From positions 434,001 through 498,000 of the forward strand of contig NZ_CP126256.1 of assembly GCF_003234265.2 (NCBI RefSeq): 64,000 nt of DNA. The letters are read 5' to 3'. This document shows positions 1 to 7,408 of this stretch, piece by piece. This DNA is from Curtobacterium sp. MCSS17_015. Its GTDB lineage: Bacteria > Actinomycetota > Actinomycetes > Actinomycetales > Microbacteriaceae. A program made the position numbers and the translations under genes. The stretch's first letter is position 1, and each line of letters begins with the position of its first letter. The notes beneath the pieces are model-generated. The model searched no databases and was not told the origin of the DNA. It worked only from the letters and a program-made list of their open reading frames with translations.

Positions 1-304
1 GTCGGTACGAGTAGGGGTGCGCGGCCAGGTCGCGGTCGCCCGGGTGCACGTACACCGGTGTGCCCCATTCCCGGTGCATCCGGGCCGCGGTGCCCACGTG
101 GTCGAAGTGCCCGTGCGTGAGCAGCAGGGCCTCGACCCGGTCGGGGGAGTACCCGAGGTCGTGCACGGCGAGCTGCAGGTGCGGCCAGACCGCGGGCAGC
201 CCGGCGTCGACGACGAGCAGTCGGTCCCCGGTCTCGACCAGGTAGGTGTTGGTGTGTGCGAGCTCGAGGCGGTGGATGCCCTCGGCGACGTCCCGGAACA
301 GCAT
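1..304 (-). CDS. MBL-fold metallo-hydrolase, N-terminal part (runs off the window)
   Basis: About 101 residues are visible from an ATG at 304; the C-terminal part lies outside the window. The protein opens with a beta-strand-rich region (LFRDVAEGIHRLEL) and VVDAGLP, then the metal-binding signature THGHFDHVG at residues 63-71, with H64, H66, D68 and H69 in the positions that bind zinc or iron in metallo-beta-lactamase-fold hydrolases. This is the glyoxalase II/RNase Z/lactonase superfamily; the substrate cannot be told from this fragment. It is divergent from the gene at 443, and the 138-bp gap must hold both promoters. Confidence 0.85.
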   Translation of the reverse strand, partial: MLFRDVAEGIHRLELAHTNTYLVETGDRLLVVDAGLPAVWPHLQLAVHDLGYSPDRVEALLLTHGHFDHVGTAARMHREWGTPVYVHPGDRDLAAHPYSYR

Positions 305-442
305 GACGGGCACGCTAGGCCGACACTGCTGGACGCCTTGCCGGGCGGACGAGCGCTGCGCCGCTGCCGTGGTCGCACCGACCCGGTTCCACCGCAGCGC
401 GTTCCGCGAGTGCTCTCGGTCCGGAGCGTGTACTCAGGGTGC

Positions 443-904
443 ATGCCCAACGACTCCCTCCCCGAGCTCGAGCTCGCGAACGTGCGGACCCGGGAGCGGA
501 TCACCGAGACGGTGGACCGCATCCGGCAGAAGGCGGACGTGCCCGCGCGCACCCGCCTGGCCGTCGCGAAGACCAAGCAGCGCTGGCACCGTGATCCGAC
601 GCCCCTCGTCGCCGTCGCGATGACCGCTGCGGCCGGCATCGCCGCGGTCGTCGTCGGCATCCGCATCCGGAACACCCCCGCCGGTCGTCTCGCCGCCCTC
701 CGCGAGCCGGCGCCCGTGCCGGTGTTCAAGCCGGTCAAGGTCGGCAAGGACGGCAAGTCGAAGGGCGTCCCGCTCTTCGCGCGCAAGGACCCGACGGGCA
801 ACCCGGTGTACCAGGAGCGCAAGGCGGCTGAGAAGCGTCGGAAGAAGGACGCCGCGCGGACCGGGAAGTCGATCAAGCGGATCAAGAAGGCGGCGAAGGG
901 CTGA
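443..904 (+). CDS. DUF3618-like small membrane protein
   Basis: The 153-residue protein starts at an ATG; the reading frame is open further upstream but that part runs antisense to the MBL gene. Residues 10-45 (ANVRTRERITETVDRIRQK) resemble the DUF3618 segment of actinobacterial membrane-associated proteins. A single hydrophobic segment follows at about residues 53-70, then a Lys/Arg-rich tail (KKAAKG end), so a basic cytoplasmic or nucleic-acid-facing tail is likely. It ends 2 bp before the BrkB gene, implying co-transcription and translational coupling. No enzymatic motif is visible. The function is unknown; the DUF3618 assignment is by pattern and moderately sure. Confidence 0.7.
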   Translation: MPNDSLPELELANVRTRERITETVDRIRQKADVPARTRLAVAKTKQRWHRDPTPLVAVAMTAAAGIAAVVVGIRIRNTPAGRLAALREPAPVPVFKPVKVGKDGKSKGVPLFARKDPTGNPVYQERKAAEKRRKKDAARTGKSIKRIKKAAKG

Positions 905-906
905 CC

Positions 907-1947
907 ATGGCGAAGGAATCACAGAAGCCGGCAGCGAACGACCCGCGCAAGCCGGACTCACCCACCGACCTCAAGAAGCCGACGGTCTTCTACACACTGA
1001 AGAAGACCCTCCGCGAGTTCACCGCCGACCAGTGCACCGACCTCGCGGCGGGCCTGACGTACTACTCCGTCCTCGCGCTCTTCCCGGGTCTGCTGGCGGT
1101 GGTGTCGATCCTCGGTCTGTTCGGCGACCCGTCGAAGACCATCGACACCCTGCTGCAGATCATCGGCAACGTCGGGTCGAAGGACGTCGCAGACCTCCTC
1201 CGTGACCCGGTCGAGGGCCTCGTCCGGTCGCCCGCCGCCCCGGTCACGTTCATCGTCGGTATCCTCGGCGCGCTCTGGTCGGCCTCCGGCTACGTCGGCG
1301 CGTTCGGCCGCGCGATGAACCGCATCTACAACGTCCGCGAGGGACGTCCGATCTGGAAGCTCCGTCCGACCATGCTCGGCGTCACCGTGACCACGGTCGT
1401 CCTGCTCGTCGTCGGTCTGCTCACCCTCGTGTCCGGACCGCTCGCCCGCAGCTTCGGTGACGTCATCGGTCTCGGGGACGTGGCGGTGACCGTGCTGTCG
1501 ATCGTGCAGTGGCCGATCCTGCTCGTCATCGCGATCGTCATCGTGGCGGTGCTCTACTACTGGTCGCCGAACGTCCGGCAGCCGAAGTTCACCTGGGTCG
1601 GCGGTGGCTCGATCCTCGCGCTCCTCATCTGGATCATCGCGAGCGTCGGCTTCGGGTTCTACGTCGGGAACTTCTCGAACTACAACGCCACGTACGGCTC
1701 CCTCGGTGGTGTGATCGTCTTCCTGCTGTGGATCTGGATCACGAACAACGCGCTGCTGTTCGGTGCCGAGTTCGACGCCGAGATCGAGCGCGGCCGTGAA
1801 CTCCAGGCCGGCATCAAGGCGGAGGAGGACATCCAGCTCCCCGAGCGCGACACCCGCCAGACCGAGAAGCAGGACGAGAAGCGCGCCGAGGACGTCCTGC
1901 AGGGCATCCGCATCCGGCAGAGCGCCGGCGAGACCAAGGACGAGTGA
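907..1947 (+). CDS. YihY/BrkB family inner-membrane protein
   Basis: A 346-residue polytopic membrane protein. The hallmark of the YihY/virulence factor BrkB family is present near residues 38-62 (DLAAGLTYYSVLALFPGLLA), followed by about five more hydrophobic segments, including the GGVIVFLLWIWITNNALLFG helix that ends the family's core. The last 60 residues are charged and probably cytoplasmic. The family was once annotated as RNase BN, which is wrong; its real function is not established. The ATG follows the previous stop by 2 bp, so translation is probably coupled. A 13-bp inverted repeat downstream (1974-2029) is the likely terminator. Confidence 0.9.
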   Translation: MAKESQKPAANDPRKPDSPTDLKKPTVFYTLKKTLREFTADQCTDLAAGLTYYSVLALFPGLLAVVSILGLFGDPSKTIDTLLQIIGNVGSKDVADLLRDPVEGLVRSPAAPVTFIVGILGALWSASGYVGAFGRAMNRIYNVREGRPIWKLRPTMLGVTVTTVVLLVVGLLTLVSGPLARSFGDVIGLGDVAVTVLSIVQWPILLVIAIVIVAVLYYWSPNVRQPKFTWVGGGSILALLIWIIASVGFGFYVGNFSNYNATYGSLGGVIVFLLWIWITNNALLFGAEFDAEIERGRELQAGIKAEEDIQLPERDTRQTEKQDEKRAEDVLQGIRIRQSAGETKDE

Positions 1948-1973
1948 GCACGGCGCGCGAGCGCGTCCTGCCC

Positions 1974-2029
1974 GGGAGGCTCGGTGACGGTTCCGTAGGC
2001 TTGCCTGCGTGACCGACACCGAGCCTCCC
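1974..2029 (+). terminator. Inverted repeat enclosing the next gene's promoter and start
   Basis: Arms GGGAGGCTCGGTG (1974-1986) and CACCGAGCCTCCC (2017-2029) are perfectly complementary. The 30-nt loop contains the -10 element and the GTG start of the following dehydrogenase, and the right arm lies inside its coding sequence. No U-tract follows. The left arm shares the GGAGGC core of several other hairpins in the window. Confidence 0.55.
1996..2001 (+). promoter_or_regulatory. -10 element TAGGCT, leaderless start for the gene at 2009
   Basis: TAGGCT fits the TANNNT -10 consensus and lies 7 nt before the GTG at 2009. Transcription would therefore start at or next to the start codon. No Shine-Dalgarno sequence is seen. 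Confidence 0.55.
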
Positions 2030-2728
2030 GTCCTCGTCTCCGCACCTGCCAGCGACCGGCCGGTCGCGCTCGTCACCGGCGCGACCCGCGGCATCGGCCG
2101 TGCGATCGCCGCCGACCTGGGGCGGACGCACCACGTGCTCGTCGGCGGCCGGGACGCCGACGTGGTCGCCGCCGTCGTGGCGGAGCTGCCGAGCGCGGAG
2201 CCGTTCGTCGGCGACCTCGGCGCCGGAGACGTGCCCGCCGTGCCGAGCTGGATCGACGTGCTCGTGCACTCCGCCGGCGTCGAGCAGGGCACGCGCATCG
2301 CCGACACCCCGCGGGACACCTGGGAGGCCGTCTTCGCCACCAACGTCTTCGCGGTCGCCGAGCTGACCCGTGTGGCGATGCCCGGCCTCCGTGCGGCCCG
2401 CGGGCTCGTCGTGACGATCAACAGCGGCGCCGGCTTCACGGCCGGCCCCGGGGGTGGTGTCTACGCGGCCTCGAAGTTCGCGCTCCGTGCCTTCACCGAC
2501 GCCCTGCGCGACGAGGAACGGGCGAACGGCGTGCGGGTGTCGAGCGTGCACCCGGGCCGCACCGACTCGGACATGCAGCGGGCCCTCACCGAGAAGCTCG
2601 GCGAGGAGTACGACACCGACTACTACCTGGCTCCCGAGGACGTCGCCGCCGCCGTCCGCACGGTGGTCGACCTGCCGGAGCGTGGCACCGTCGAGATGCT
2701 CTCGATCCGGCCGTCGCGGCGGCGCTGA
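2009..2728 (+). CDS. SDR family NAD(P)-dependent oxidoreductase
   Basis: A 239-residue classical short-chain dehydrogenase. The cofactor motif TGATRGIG is at residues 23-30. The usual NNAG is HSAG at 87-90. The catalytic set is Ser139, Tyr152 and Lys156 (YAASK). No membrane segment is present, so it is a cytoplasmic oxidoreductase; the substrate cannot be predicted. A GTG start is chosen because it sits 7 nt after a TAGGCT -10 box and gives the expected N-terminus length before the Rossmann fold. Codons 3-7 double as the right arm of the preceding gene's hairpin, which is unusual. Confidence 0.88.
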   Translation: MTDTEPPVLVSAPASDRPVALVTGATRGIGRAIAADLGRTHHVLVGGRDADVVAAVVAELPSAEPFVGDLGAGDVPAVPSWIDVLVHSAGVEQGTRIADTPRDTWEAVFATNVFAVAELTRVAMPGLRAARGLVVTINSGAGFTAGPGGGVYAASKFALRAFTDALRDEERANGVRVSSVHPGRTDSDMQRALTEKLGEEYDTDYYLAPEDVAAAVRTVVDLPERGTVEMLSIRPSRRR

Positions 2729-2776
2729 GCACACGACGGGGTACGGCAGGCCGGACGGCCGCGCAGGGGCAGCGCG

Positions 2777-2782
2777 CAAGAT
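2777..2782 (+). promoter_or_regulatory. -10 element CAAGAT, leaderless start for the gene at 2790
   Basis: CAAGAT lies 7 nt before the ATG at 2790 and overlaps the alternative ATG at 2781. This argues that 2790 is the true start. Confidence 0.45.
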
Positions 2783-2789
2783 GTCCGGC

Positions 2790-3122
2790 ATGGCTGACGA
2801 CGAGAAGCAGACGCGGGACGACTTCCACGACGCGGTGAACATGACCGCGTCACAGCTCGAGAAGTGGCTGGACACCGACGAGTCGAAGTCCGTCGGACAG
2901 AAGAAGGACGGCGCGACCGAGTCGACCGGGCACGAGTCCGGTCGGCACATCGTGGCGATCCTCGGCAAGAAGCAGGGCGACCTCACCGACGAGGACCACG
3001 CACACATGCGCAAGGTCGTCGGCTACGTCGCCCGGCACTCGGAGCAGCGCCCCTCAGGCGACGTCACCGACACCAAGTGGCGGTACTCGCTCATGAACTG
3101 GGGCCACGACCCGCTGAAGTAG
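2790..3122 (+). CDS. DUF3140 domain-containing protein
   Basis: A 110-residue hydrophilic protein matching the DUF3140 pattern of actinobacteria: FHDAVNMTASQLEKWL at the N-terminus, a central Ser/Lys-rich linker, a conserved SGRHIVAIL, then DEDHAHMRKVVGYVARHSEQRP and a WRYSLMNWGHDP end. The family has no established function. No signal peptide or membrane segment is visible. The start at 2790 is preferred over 2781 because a -10-like hexamer overlaps 2781. It probably forms its own leaderless transcript. Confidence 0.8.
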   Translation: MADDEKQTRDDFHDAVNMTASQLEKWLDTDESKSVGQKKDGATESTGHESGRHIVAILGKKQGDLTDEDHAHMRKVVGYVARHSEQRPSGDVTDTKWRYSLMNWGHDPLK

Positions 3123-3136
3123 GCAGGCCGCTCAAG

Positions 3137-3142
3137 TAGCGT
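3137..3142 (+). promoter_or_regulatory. -10 element TAGCGT, leaderless start for the gene at 3150
   Basis: TAGCGT lies 7 nt before the ATG at 3150. It also overlaps the alternative GTG at 3141, which argues against that start. Confidence 0.55.
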
Positions 3143-3149
3143 GGCGGGC

Positions 3150-3572
3150 ATGCCGGACAACCTGCTCCCGAACCCCTCGACGAACCCCGAGACCCTGCTG
3201 CCCGCCGAGCCCGAGGTGGACGCGCTCCTCCGGTCGAACGCACCCGTCTCCGCGGTGGTGGTGTCGCACCCGTCGTCGAGCCTGGCGTGGGCGCTGCTCG
3301 CCGACGAGGCCTGGGAGCGGGGCGCCACGCTCGAGTCCTACGCGTACGCCCGGGTCGGCTACCACCGCGGTCTCGACGCGCTCCGCAAGGCGGGGTGGCG
3401 CGGTGCCGGGCCGGTGCCGTGGTCGCACGAGCCGAACCAGGGCGTCCTGCGGTCCCTGTTCGCCCTGCGCCGCGCGGCCGAGGCGATCGACGAGCCCGGC
3501 GAACCCGAGCGCCTGACGCAGTTCCTCGACGGCGCGGACCCCGCCGCCGCCGACGCCATCGCGCGCGGCTGA
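3150..3572 (+). CDS. DUF3151 domain-containing protein
   Basis: A 140-residue cytoplasmic protein of the actinobacterial DUF3151 family. Seen features are the N-terminal PDNLLPNPSTNPETLLP, a predicted helical repeat region (SSLAWALLADEAWERG, ESYAYARVGYHRGLDALRKAGW) that resembles TPR-like hairpins, and a GPVPWSHEPNQGVLRSLFALRRAA motif. The function of the family is unknown. The start is an ATG placed 7 nt from a TAGCGT -10 box; an in-frame GTG 9 nt upstream lies within that box. It converges on the beta-galactosidase gene. Confidence 0.85.
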   Translation: MPDNLLPNPSTNPETLLPAEPEVDALLRSNAPVSAVVVSHPSSSLAWALLADEAWERGATLESYAYARVGYHRGLDALRKAGWRGAGPVPWSHEPNQGVLRSLFALRRAAEAIDEPGEPERLTQFLDGADPAAADAIARG

Positions 3573-3661
3573 CCCGCGGCGCGGGCGTCGGGCTCAGGAT
3601 CGCGCCCCCGCACGGACATCGCACCCTGTCGGGACTGGGCGCGACTCCCGCGGCGGGGCGT

Positions 3662-3681
3662 GACGGGCACGCCCTGCCGTC
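3662..3681. terminator. Weak hairpin between convergent genes
   Basis: Arms GACGGGCA (3662-3669) and TGCCGTC (3675-3681) pair with one bulge around a 5-nt loop, just past the beta-galactosidase stop. The rest of the 113-bp gap shows nothing else clear. Confidence 0.35.
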
Positions 3682-3685
3682 GGCC

Positions 3686-6600
3686 CTACGCCAGCAGCAC
3701 GCTCCAGCTCCGGGCACTCGACCAGAGCTGGTGCTCCGGCAGGACGTCGAGCCCGCACGCCCGGCTCCCGAGGCCGTGCTGCGCGTCGTCGAGGTACAGG
3801 TACAGCGCGTCCGGCGTCGGCAACTCGTGCGGGTGCCCGGCACGCCCGACCTGCTGCGCGGTCCACGGCGTCAGGGTGAACCCGGCGCGGTGTCCCGACG
3901 CCGGGTCCGGCACCGTCGTCACCGTGACCGGCCCGACGCTCAGCGTGCGGAGCCCCGGCCGGTGCCCGGTCTCCTGCGGCATCGAGTAGCGCGTGGTCAG
4001 CGCTGACACAGGGGCCTCGAAGCGTCCGACCCGAGCGGCGTGCGACGAGTCGGCGTACGACTCGTCCGGCCCGGTACCGAACCACGACGCGGTCTCGGAC
4101 AGCAGCTCCGCCGGTAGGTCGATCCGCACACCGATGCGTGGCCAGGTCACGTCCCAGCCGCCGAACGGCACGGCGTCGGTGCGCAGCAGCAGGCCGGCGT
4201 CGGTCAGCGTCCACCGGTGCACGACCTCCACACCGGCCGCGCTGTTCGCCGCCGCGACGCGGACGCGCTGCACGAGGCCGTCGTCGGTGCGCTCCACCGA
4301 GACGAGCCGGTGCGTCAGACGGTCGAGCCCACGGGCCTCCCACCGGGACGCCGACGAGGGGGCCGTGGGGTCGCCGACGCCGTGCGTCAGCACCGGGTCG
4401 GCGGTCTCGTACCCGCCCTGCGAGGCGCCGCGGTCGTTGTCCGTCGGTGCGCGCCACAGTTCGAGTCGAGGGCCGGCGACGGCGTGCCCCTTGAAGGAGG
4501 CGAGGTCGCCGCGGGCGGTGAACGTCGCGTCCCCGAGGCGGTCGCCGTCCCAGCCGGCCGTGGAGGCCCGGGGCGCCGCCGCCGGTGCGCTCGCCACGAG
4601 CGTCTGGGTGCGTGCCACGACGTGGCCGGTGTCCACCCACGACGTCGGCCCGGCGAGCTCCGCCACGACCTCGAGCCACAGCTCGTCGCCCGGGGGGAGG
4701 GGGCTCTGGTCCGCCCGTGCTGCCGCGAGAACCTCCGCCGGGACCGGCACCGTGGTGGACTCGCGCGCTGCGACGACACCGGGGGTGAGCCTCCCGGACG
4801 CCTCGACGACGCCGTTCCGCGACAGCGTCCACACGAACCGCAGGCCCGCGGTCGAGGCGGAGTGGTACCGGTTCTCGACCAGGACGGTGCCCCCGCCCGC
4901 GACCGTGCCGCCTCCGAGCGGGGAGACGGACAGCCGCACCGGCGCGACGACGGCCGCGAACTCGGCGAGTCCGGGCGTCGGGGTGTCGTCCGGCAGGACG
5001 AGGCCGTCCATCACGAAGTTGCCGTCGTGCACGACCTCGTGGAAGTCGCCGCCGTACGCGTAGTACGGGGTGCCGTCGGCGGTGTGGGCGAGGAGCCCGT
5101 GGTCGCGCCACTCCCACACGAAGCCGCCGTGCAGGCGCGGGTACCGGTCGACCAGGGCCTCGTACTCGGCGATCTGACCGGGGCCGTTGCCCATCGCGTG
5201 CACGTACTCGCAGTGGATGAACGGCTTCGACCGCTGGCGAGCGGCCTCGGCAGGCCCGCAGCCGAGCAGGGGCGTGGCCGGACCGCCGCCGATCGACCCG
5301 GTCTCCTGCAGCGTCGGGTACATCCGCGAGTACACGTCGGTGTACGCGCCCGTGTGGTCGCCCTCGTAGTGCACGGGGCGTTCGACGTCGCGGGCGTGCA
5401 CCCACTGCGACATCGCGGCGAGGTTCCGCCCCGTGCCGGACTCGTTGCCGAGCGACCACATCACGATCGACGGGTGGTTCTTGTCCCGTTCGACGGTGCG
5501 GGCGATGCGGTCGAGGTACGCGTCCTCCCACGCCGGGTCGTCGGAGGGGTTGCCGACCCAGCCCTGGAACTCGAACCCGTGCGTCTCGAGGTCGCACTCC
5601 AGGACGACCCAGAAGCCGAGTTCGTCCGCCAGGTCGAGCACCCGCGGGTGCGGCGGGTAGTGCGAGGTGCGGATGGCGTTGACGTTCGACCGCTTCATCA
5701 GCGCCAGGTCCGCGCGGGCGTGGGCTTCGTCGAACACCCGGCCGCGGACGGGGTGCGTCTCGTGCCGGTTCACGCCGTGGAACACGACGCGCTCCCCGTT
5801 GACCAGGAACCGGTCGCCGACGATCTGCACGGTCCGGAAGCCCAGACGGAGCGACACGGTCTCGCCGTCGCTGCTGCTGCTGCCCTCGCTGCCCGAGGCC
5901 AGGGTCGCGTCGTACAGCCGGGGGAGTTCGGCGCTCCACGGTTCGACGCCCTCGACGGTGATCGGGGCGACGTCGTCGACGGAGCCCCAGGTCACGTCGA
6001 CACCGAGTTCCGGCACGGCCAGGCGCACCGGGAACACCGCGTCGAGGGTCGGCACCGCGATCGTGCCGGTCCCGGTCGACGGGCGGCCCGACGCAGCGGA
6101 CCCGGCGGAGGCAGCGTCCCCGAGCGTCGCGGTCCAGCCGGCGCGGACGAACACGTCGTCGATCGACGCGGCCGGACGTGCGAGCAGGGTGACGTCGCGG
6201 AAGATGCCGGGCAGCCACCACTGGTCCTGGTCCTCGAGGTACGAGGCCGCCGACCACTGGTGCACCCGGAGCAGGAGCTCGTTCGAGCCGGGCCGCAGGA
6301 ACGCGGTCACGTCGAACTCGGTGGCCAGTCGTGAGCCGGTCGACCATCCGACGAGCGAGCCGTTCACCCACACCCGGAAGTGCGACTCCACCCCGTCGAA
6401 CCGGAGCAGCACCCGTGCCGCCGTGTCGAACGCATCCGGTAGCGTGAACGTCCGGCGGTGGTCGCCGGTCGGGTTCTCGTCCGGCGGGTGCGGCGCGTCG
6501 ACGGGGAACGGGTACTGGACGTTCGTGTAGCTCGGCGCGCCGTGTCCGTGGAGGACCCAGTGTGACGGCACCGGGAGCGTGCCCCAGCCGTCCGGGTCGT

Positions 6601-6757
6601 CGAACCCCGGGGCGTCGGCGACGGGCGACCAGCGGAAGTCCCACTCGCCGGCGAGCGACAGGGACGGTGCGTCCGTGTGCAACCAGGCGCGCGGTGCCAG
6701 TCGTGTCGCCGATCCCGGCGTGGTCGAGTGCAGGTCGTCGAGTGCGGCAGAGGTCAA
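3686..6757 (-). CDS. lacZ: Beta-galactosidase, GH2 (LacZ-type, long form)
   Basis: About 1023 residues, matching the usual length of long LacZ-type GH2 enzymes, which hydrolyse terminal beta-galactosides. Domain order is a sugar-binding jelly roll (from SLAGEWDFRW), Ig-like domain, TIM barrel, and a beta-sandwich small-chain domain near the C-terminus (RYSMPQETGHRPGLR). The acid/base Glu439 lies in WSLGNESGTG and the nucleophile Glu517 in HCEYVHAMGNGPG. No signal peptide is visible, so it is cytoplasmic. The TTG start is chosen because it overlaps (TTGA) the stop of an upstream permease remnant and has GGAAGGA upstream; the frame is open further but that region belongs to the remnant. Loss of the permease may affect how the substrate enters. 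Confidence 0.92.
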   Translation of the reverse strand: MTSAALDDLHSTTPGSATRLAPRAWLHTDAPSLSLAGEWDFRWSPVADAPGFDDPDGWGTLPVPSHWVLHGHGAPSYTNVQYPFPVDAPHPPDENPTGDHRRTFTLPDAFDTAARVLLRFDGVESHFRVWVNGSLVGWSTGSRLATEFDVTAFLRPGSNELLLRVHQWSAASYLEDQDQWWLPGIFRDVTLLARPAASIDDVFVRAGWTATLGDAASAGSAASGRPSTGTGTIAVPTLDAVFPVRLAVPELGVDVTWGSVDDVAPITVEGVEPWSAELPRLYDATLASGSEGSSSSDGETVSLRLGFRTVQIVGDRFLVNGERVVFHGVNRHETHPVRGRVFDEAHARADLALMKRSNVNAIRTSHYPPHPRVLDLADELGFWVVLECDLETHGFEFQGWVGNPSDDPAWEDAYLDRIARTVERDKNHPSIVMWSLGNESGTGRNLAAMSQWVHARDVERPVHYEGDHTGAYTDVYSRMYPTLQETGSIGGGPATPLLGCGPAEAARQRSKPFIHCEYVHAMGNGPGQIAEYEALVDRYPRLHGGFVWEWRDHGLLAHTADGTPYYAYGGDFHEVVHDGNFVMDGLVLPDDTPTPGLAEFAAVVAPVRLSVSPLGGGTVAGGGTVLVENRYHSASTAGLRFVWTLSRNGVVEASGRLTPGVVAARESTTVPVPAEVLAAARADQSPLPPGDELWLEVVAELAGPTSWVDTGHVVARTQTLVASAPAAAPRASTAGWDGDRLGDATFTARGDLASFKGHAVAGPRLELWRAPTDNDRGASQGGYETADPVLTHGVGDPTAPSSASRWEARGLDRLTHRLVSVERTDDGLVQRVRVAAANSAAGVEVVHRWTLTDAGLLLRTDAVPFGGWDVTWPRIGVRIDLPAELLSETASWFGTGPDESYADSSHAARVGRFEAPVSALTTRYSMPQETGHRPGLRTLSVGPVTVTTVPDPASGHRAGFTLTPWTAQQVGRAGHPHELPTPDALYLYLDDAQHGLGSRACGLDVLPEHQLWSSARSWSVLLA

Positions 6758-6888
6758 CTGCGGACCGGTCCTTCCGTGAGGCCCTCCGCGCCGGAGCGCT
6801 GCAGGACGATGGGAGCGACCACGAGCGGGATGACCGGGACGAGCACGCCGCCGGTGGTGCGCTGGCCCAACTCTCGCAGACGATCGGA
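6754..6888 (-). pseudogene. Probable remnant: C-terminal tail of a MalG-type sugar ABC permease
   Basis: In the frame ending at the TGA at 6756-6754 there are about 44 open codons that read like the last helix and tail of a CUT1 carbohydrate permease: VLVPVIPLVVAPIVLQRS then GLTEGPVRS and stop. Family members commonly end with a hydrophobic helix, an LQR/FQR motif and GLTxGAVK. An in-frame stop lies immediately upstream and no further permease sequence was recognised. The TGA overlaps the beta-galactosidase TTG, as in an intact permease-glycosidase operon. The identification rests on a short segment and is tentative. Confidence 0.4.
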
Positions 6889-6973
6889 TCAACGGCCCGG
6901 CCGCCCCGCGCGGGACCTGCGAACGGGATCAGGCGCGGTCGCGGACCGTGGGATGCCCACGAGAGGAGCAACG

Positions 6974-7408
6974 ATGAGCGAACGCGGGAACACCACCCAC
7001 AACCCGGAGCTCGACGACCAGCTCGCGCACGAAGCGCAGAGCATCGTCCAGGGACACGGCAGCAACGCCCACGTCGAGGAGTTCCGGCAGTCCGAACCGA
7101 TGCCGGACGACACCGACCCCGCCGAGACCGTCCAGGCGTCCGGCTACGACGGTGACCTCGAGGGCGGACTCGTCGACGACACGACGGACGTCGACGCCGC
7201 CGACGACCCGGACGGCGTCGCCGCCGAGCAGCCGGACGGCAGCGGGGACGGTGCCGACGCGACCGTCTACTCGACCTCGACCGCCGGGGCGGACGACGGC
7301 ACGGCCGACGTCACCGCGTCGAACGCGGCCGTCCCGGACGCCACCCCGAGCACCCCCGACCTGACCACCGCGACGACAGGAAGCGACGATGCCGATCACG
7401 CAGAATGA
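6974..7408 (+). CDS. Acidic, probably disordered protein of unknown function
   Basis: 144 residues starting at an ATG with GAGAGGAG upstream. Residues 1-40 (ELDDQLAHEAQSIVQGHGSN, then VEEFRQSEPMPDD) look conserved and possibly helical; the rest is Asp/Ala/Thr/Ser-rich, strongly acidic and low in complexity, ending in TGSDDADHAE. No signal or membrane segment is seen. Its last 20 bp overlap the start of the baeRF2 gene, so the two are co-translated, which suggests a linked role. I do not recognise the family. Confidence 0.6.
   Translation: MSERGNTTHNPELDDQLAHEAQSIVQGHGSNAHVEEFRQSEPMPDDTDPAETVQASGYDGDLEGGLVDDTTDVDAADDPDGVAAEQPDGSGDGADATVYSTSTAGADDGTADVTASNAAVPDATPSTPDLTTATTGSDDADHAE

Noticed and set aside
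2781..2789. ATG three codons upstream of the DUF3140 start
   Set aside because: It overlaps the CAAGAT -10 hexamer.
3594..6971. Very long open frames antisense to, or in another frame of, the beta-galactosidase and other genes (for example 3594-6971 minus, 4217-6334 plus, 10777-13833 minus, 50029-53253 minus)
   Set aside because: GC-rich third positions keep shadow frames open. Their translations are Arg/Pro/Gly/Ala- or Asp/Val/Glu-rich with no motifs, while the chosen frames carry clear family signatures.
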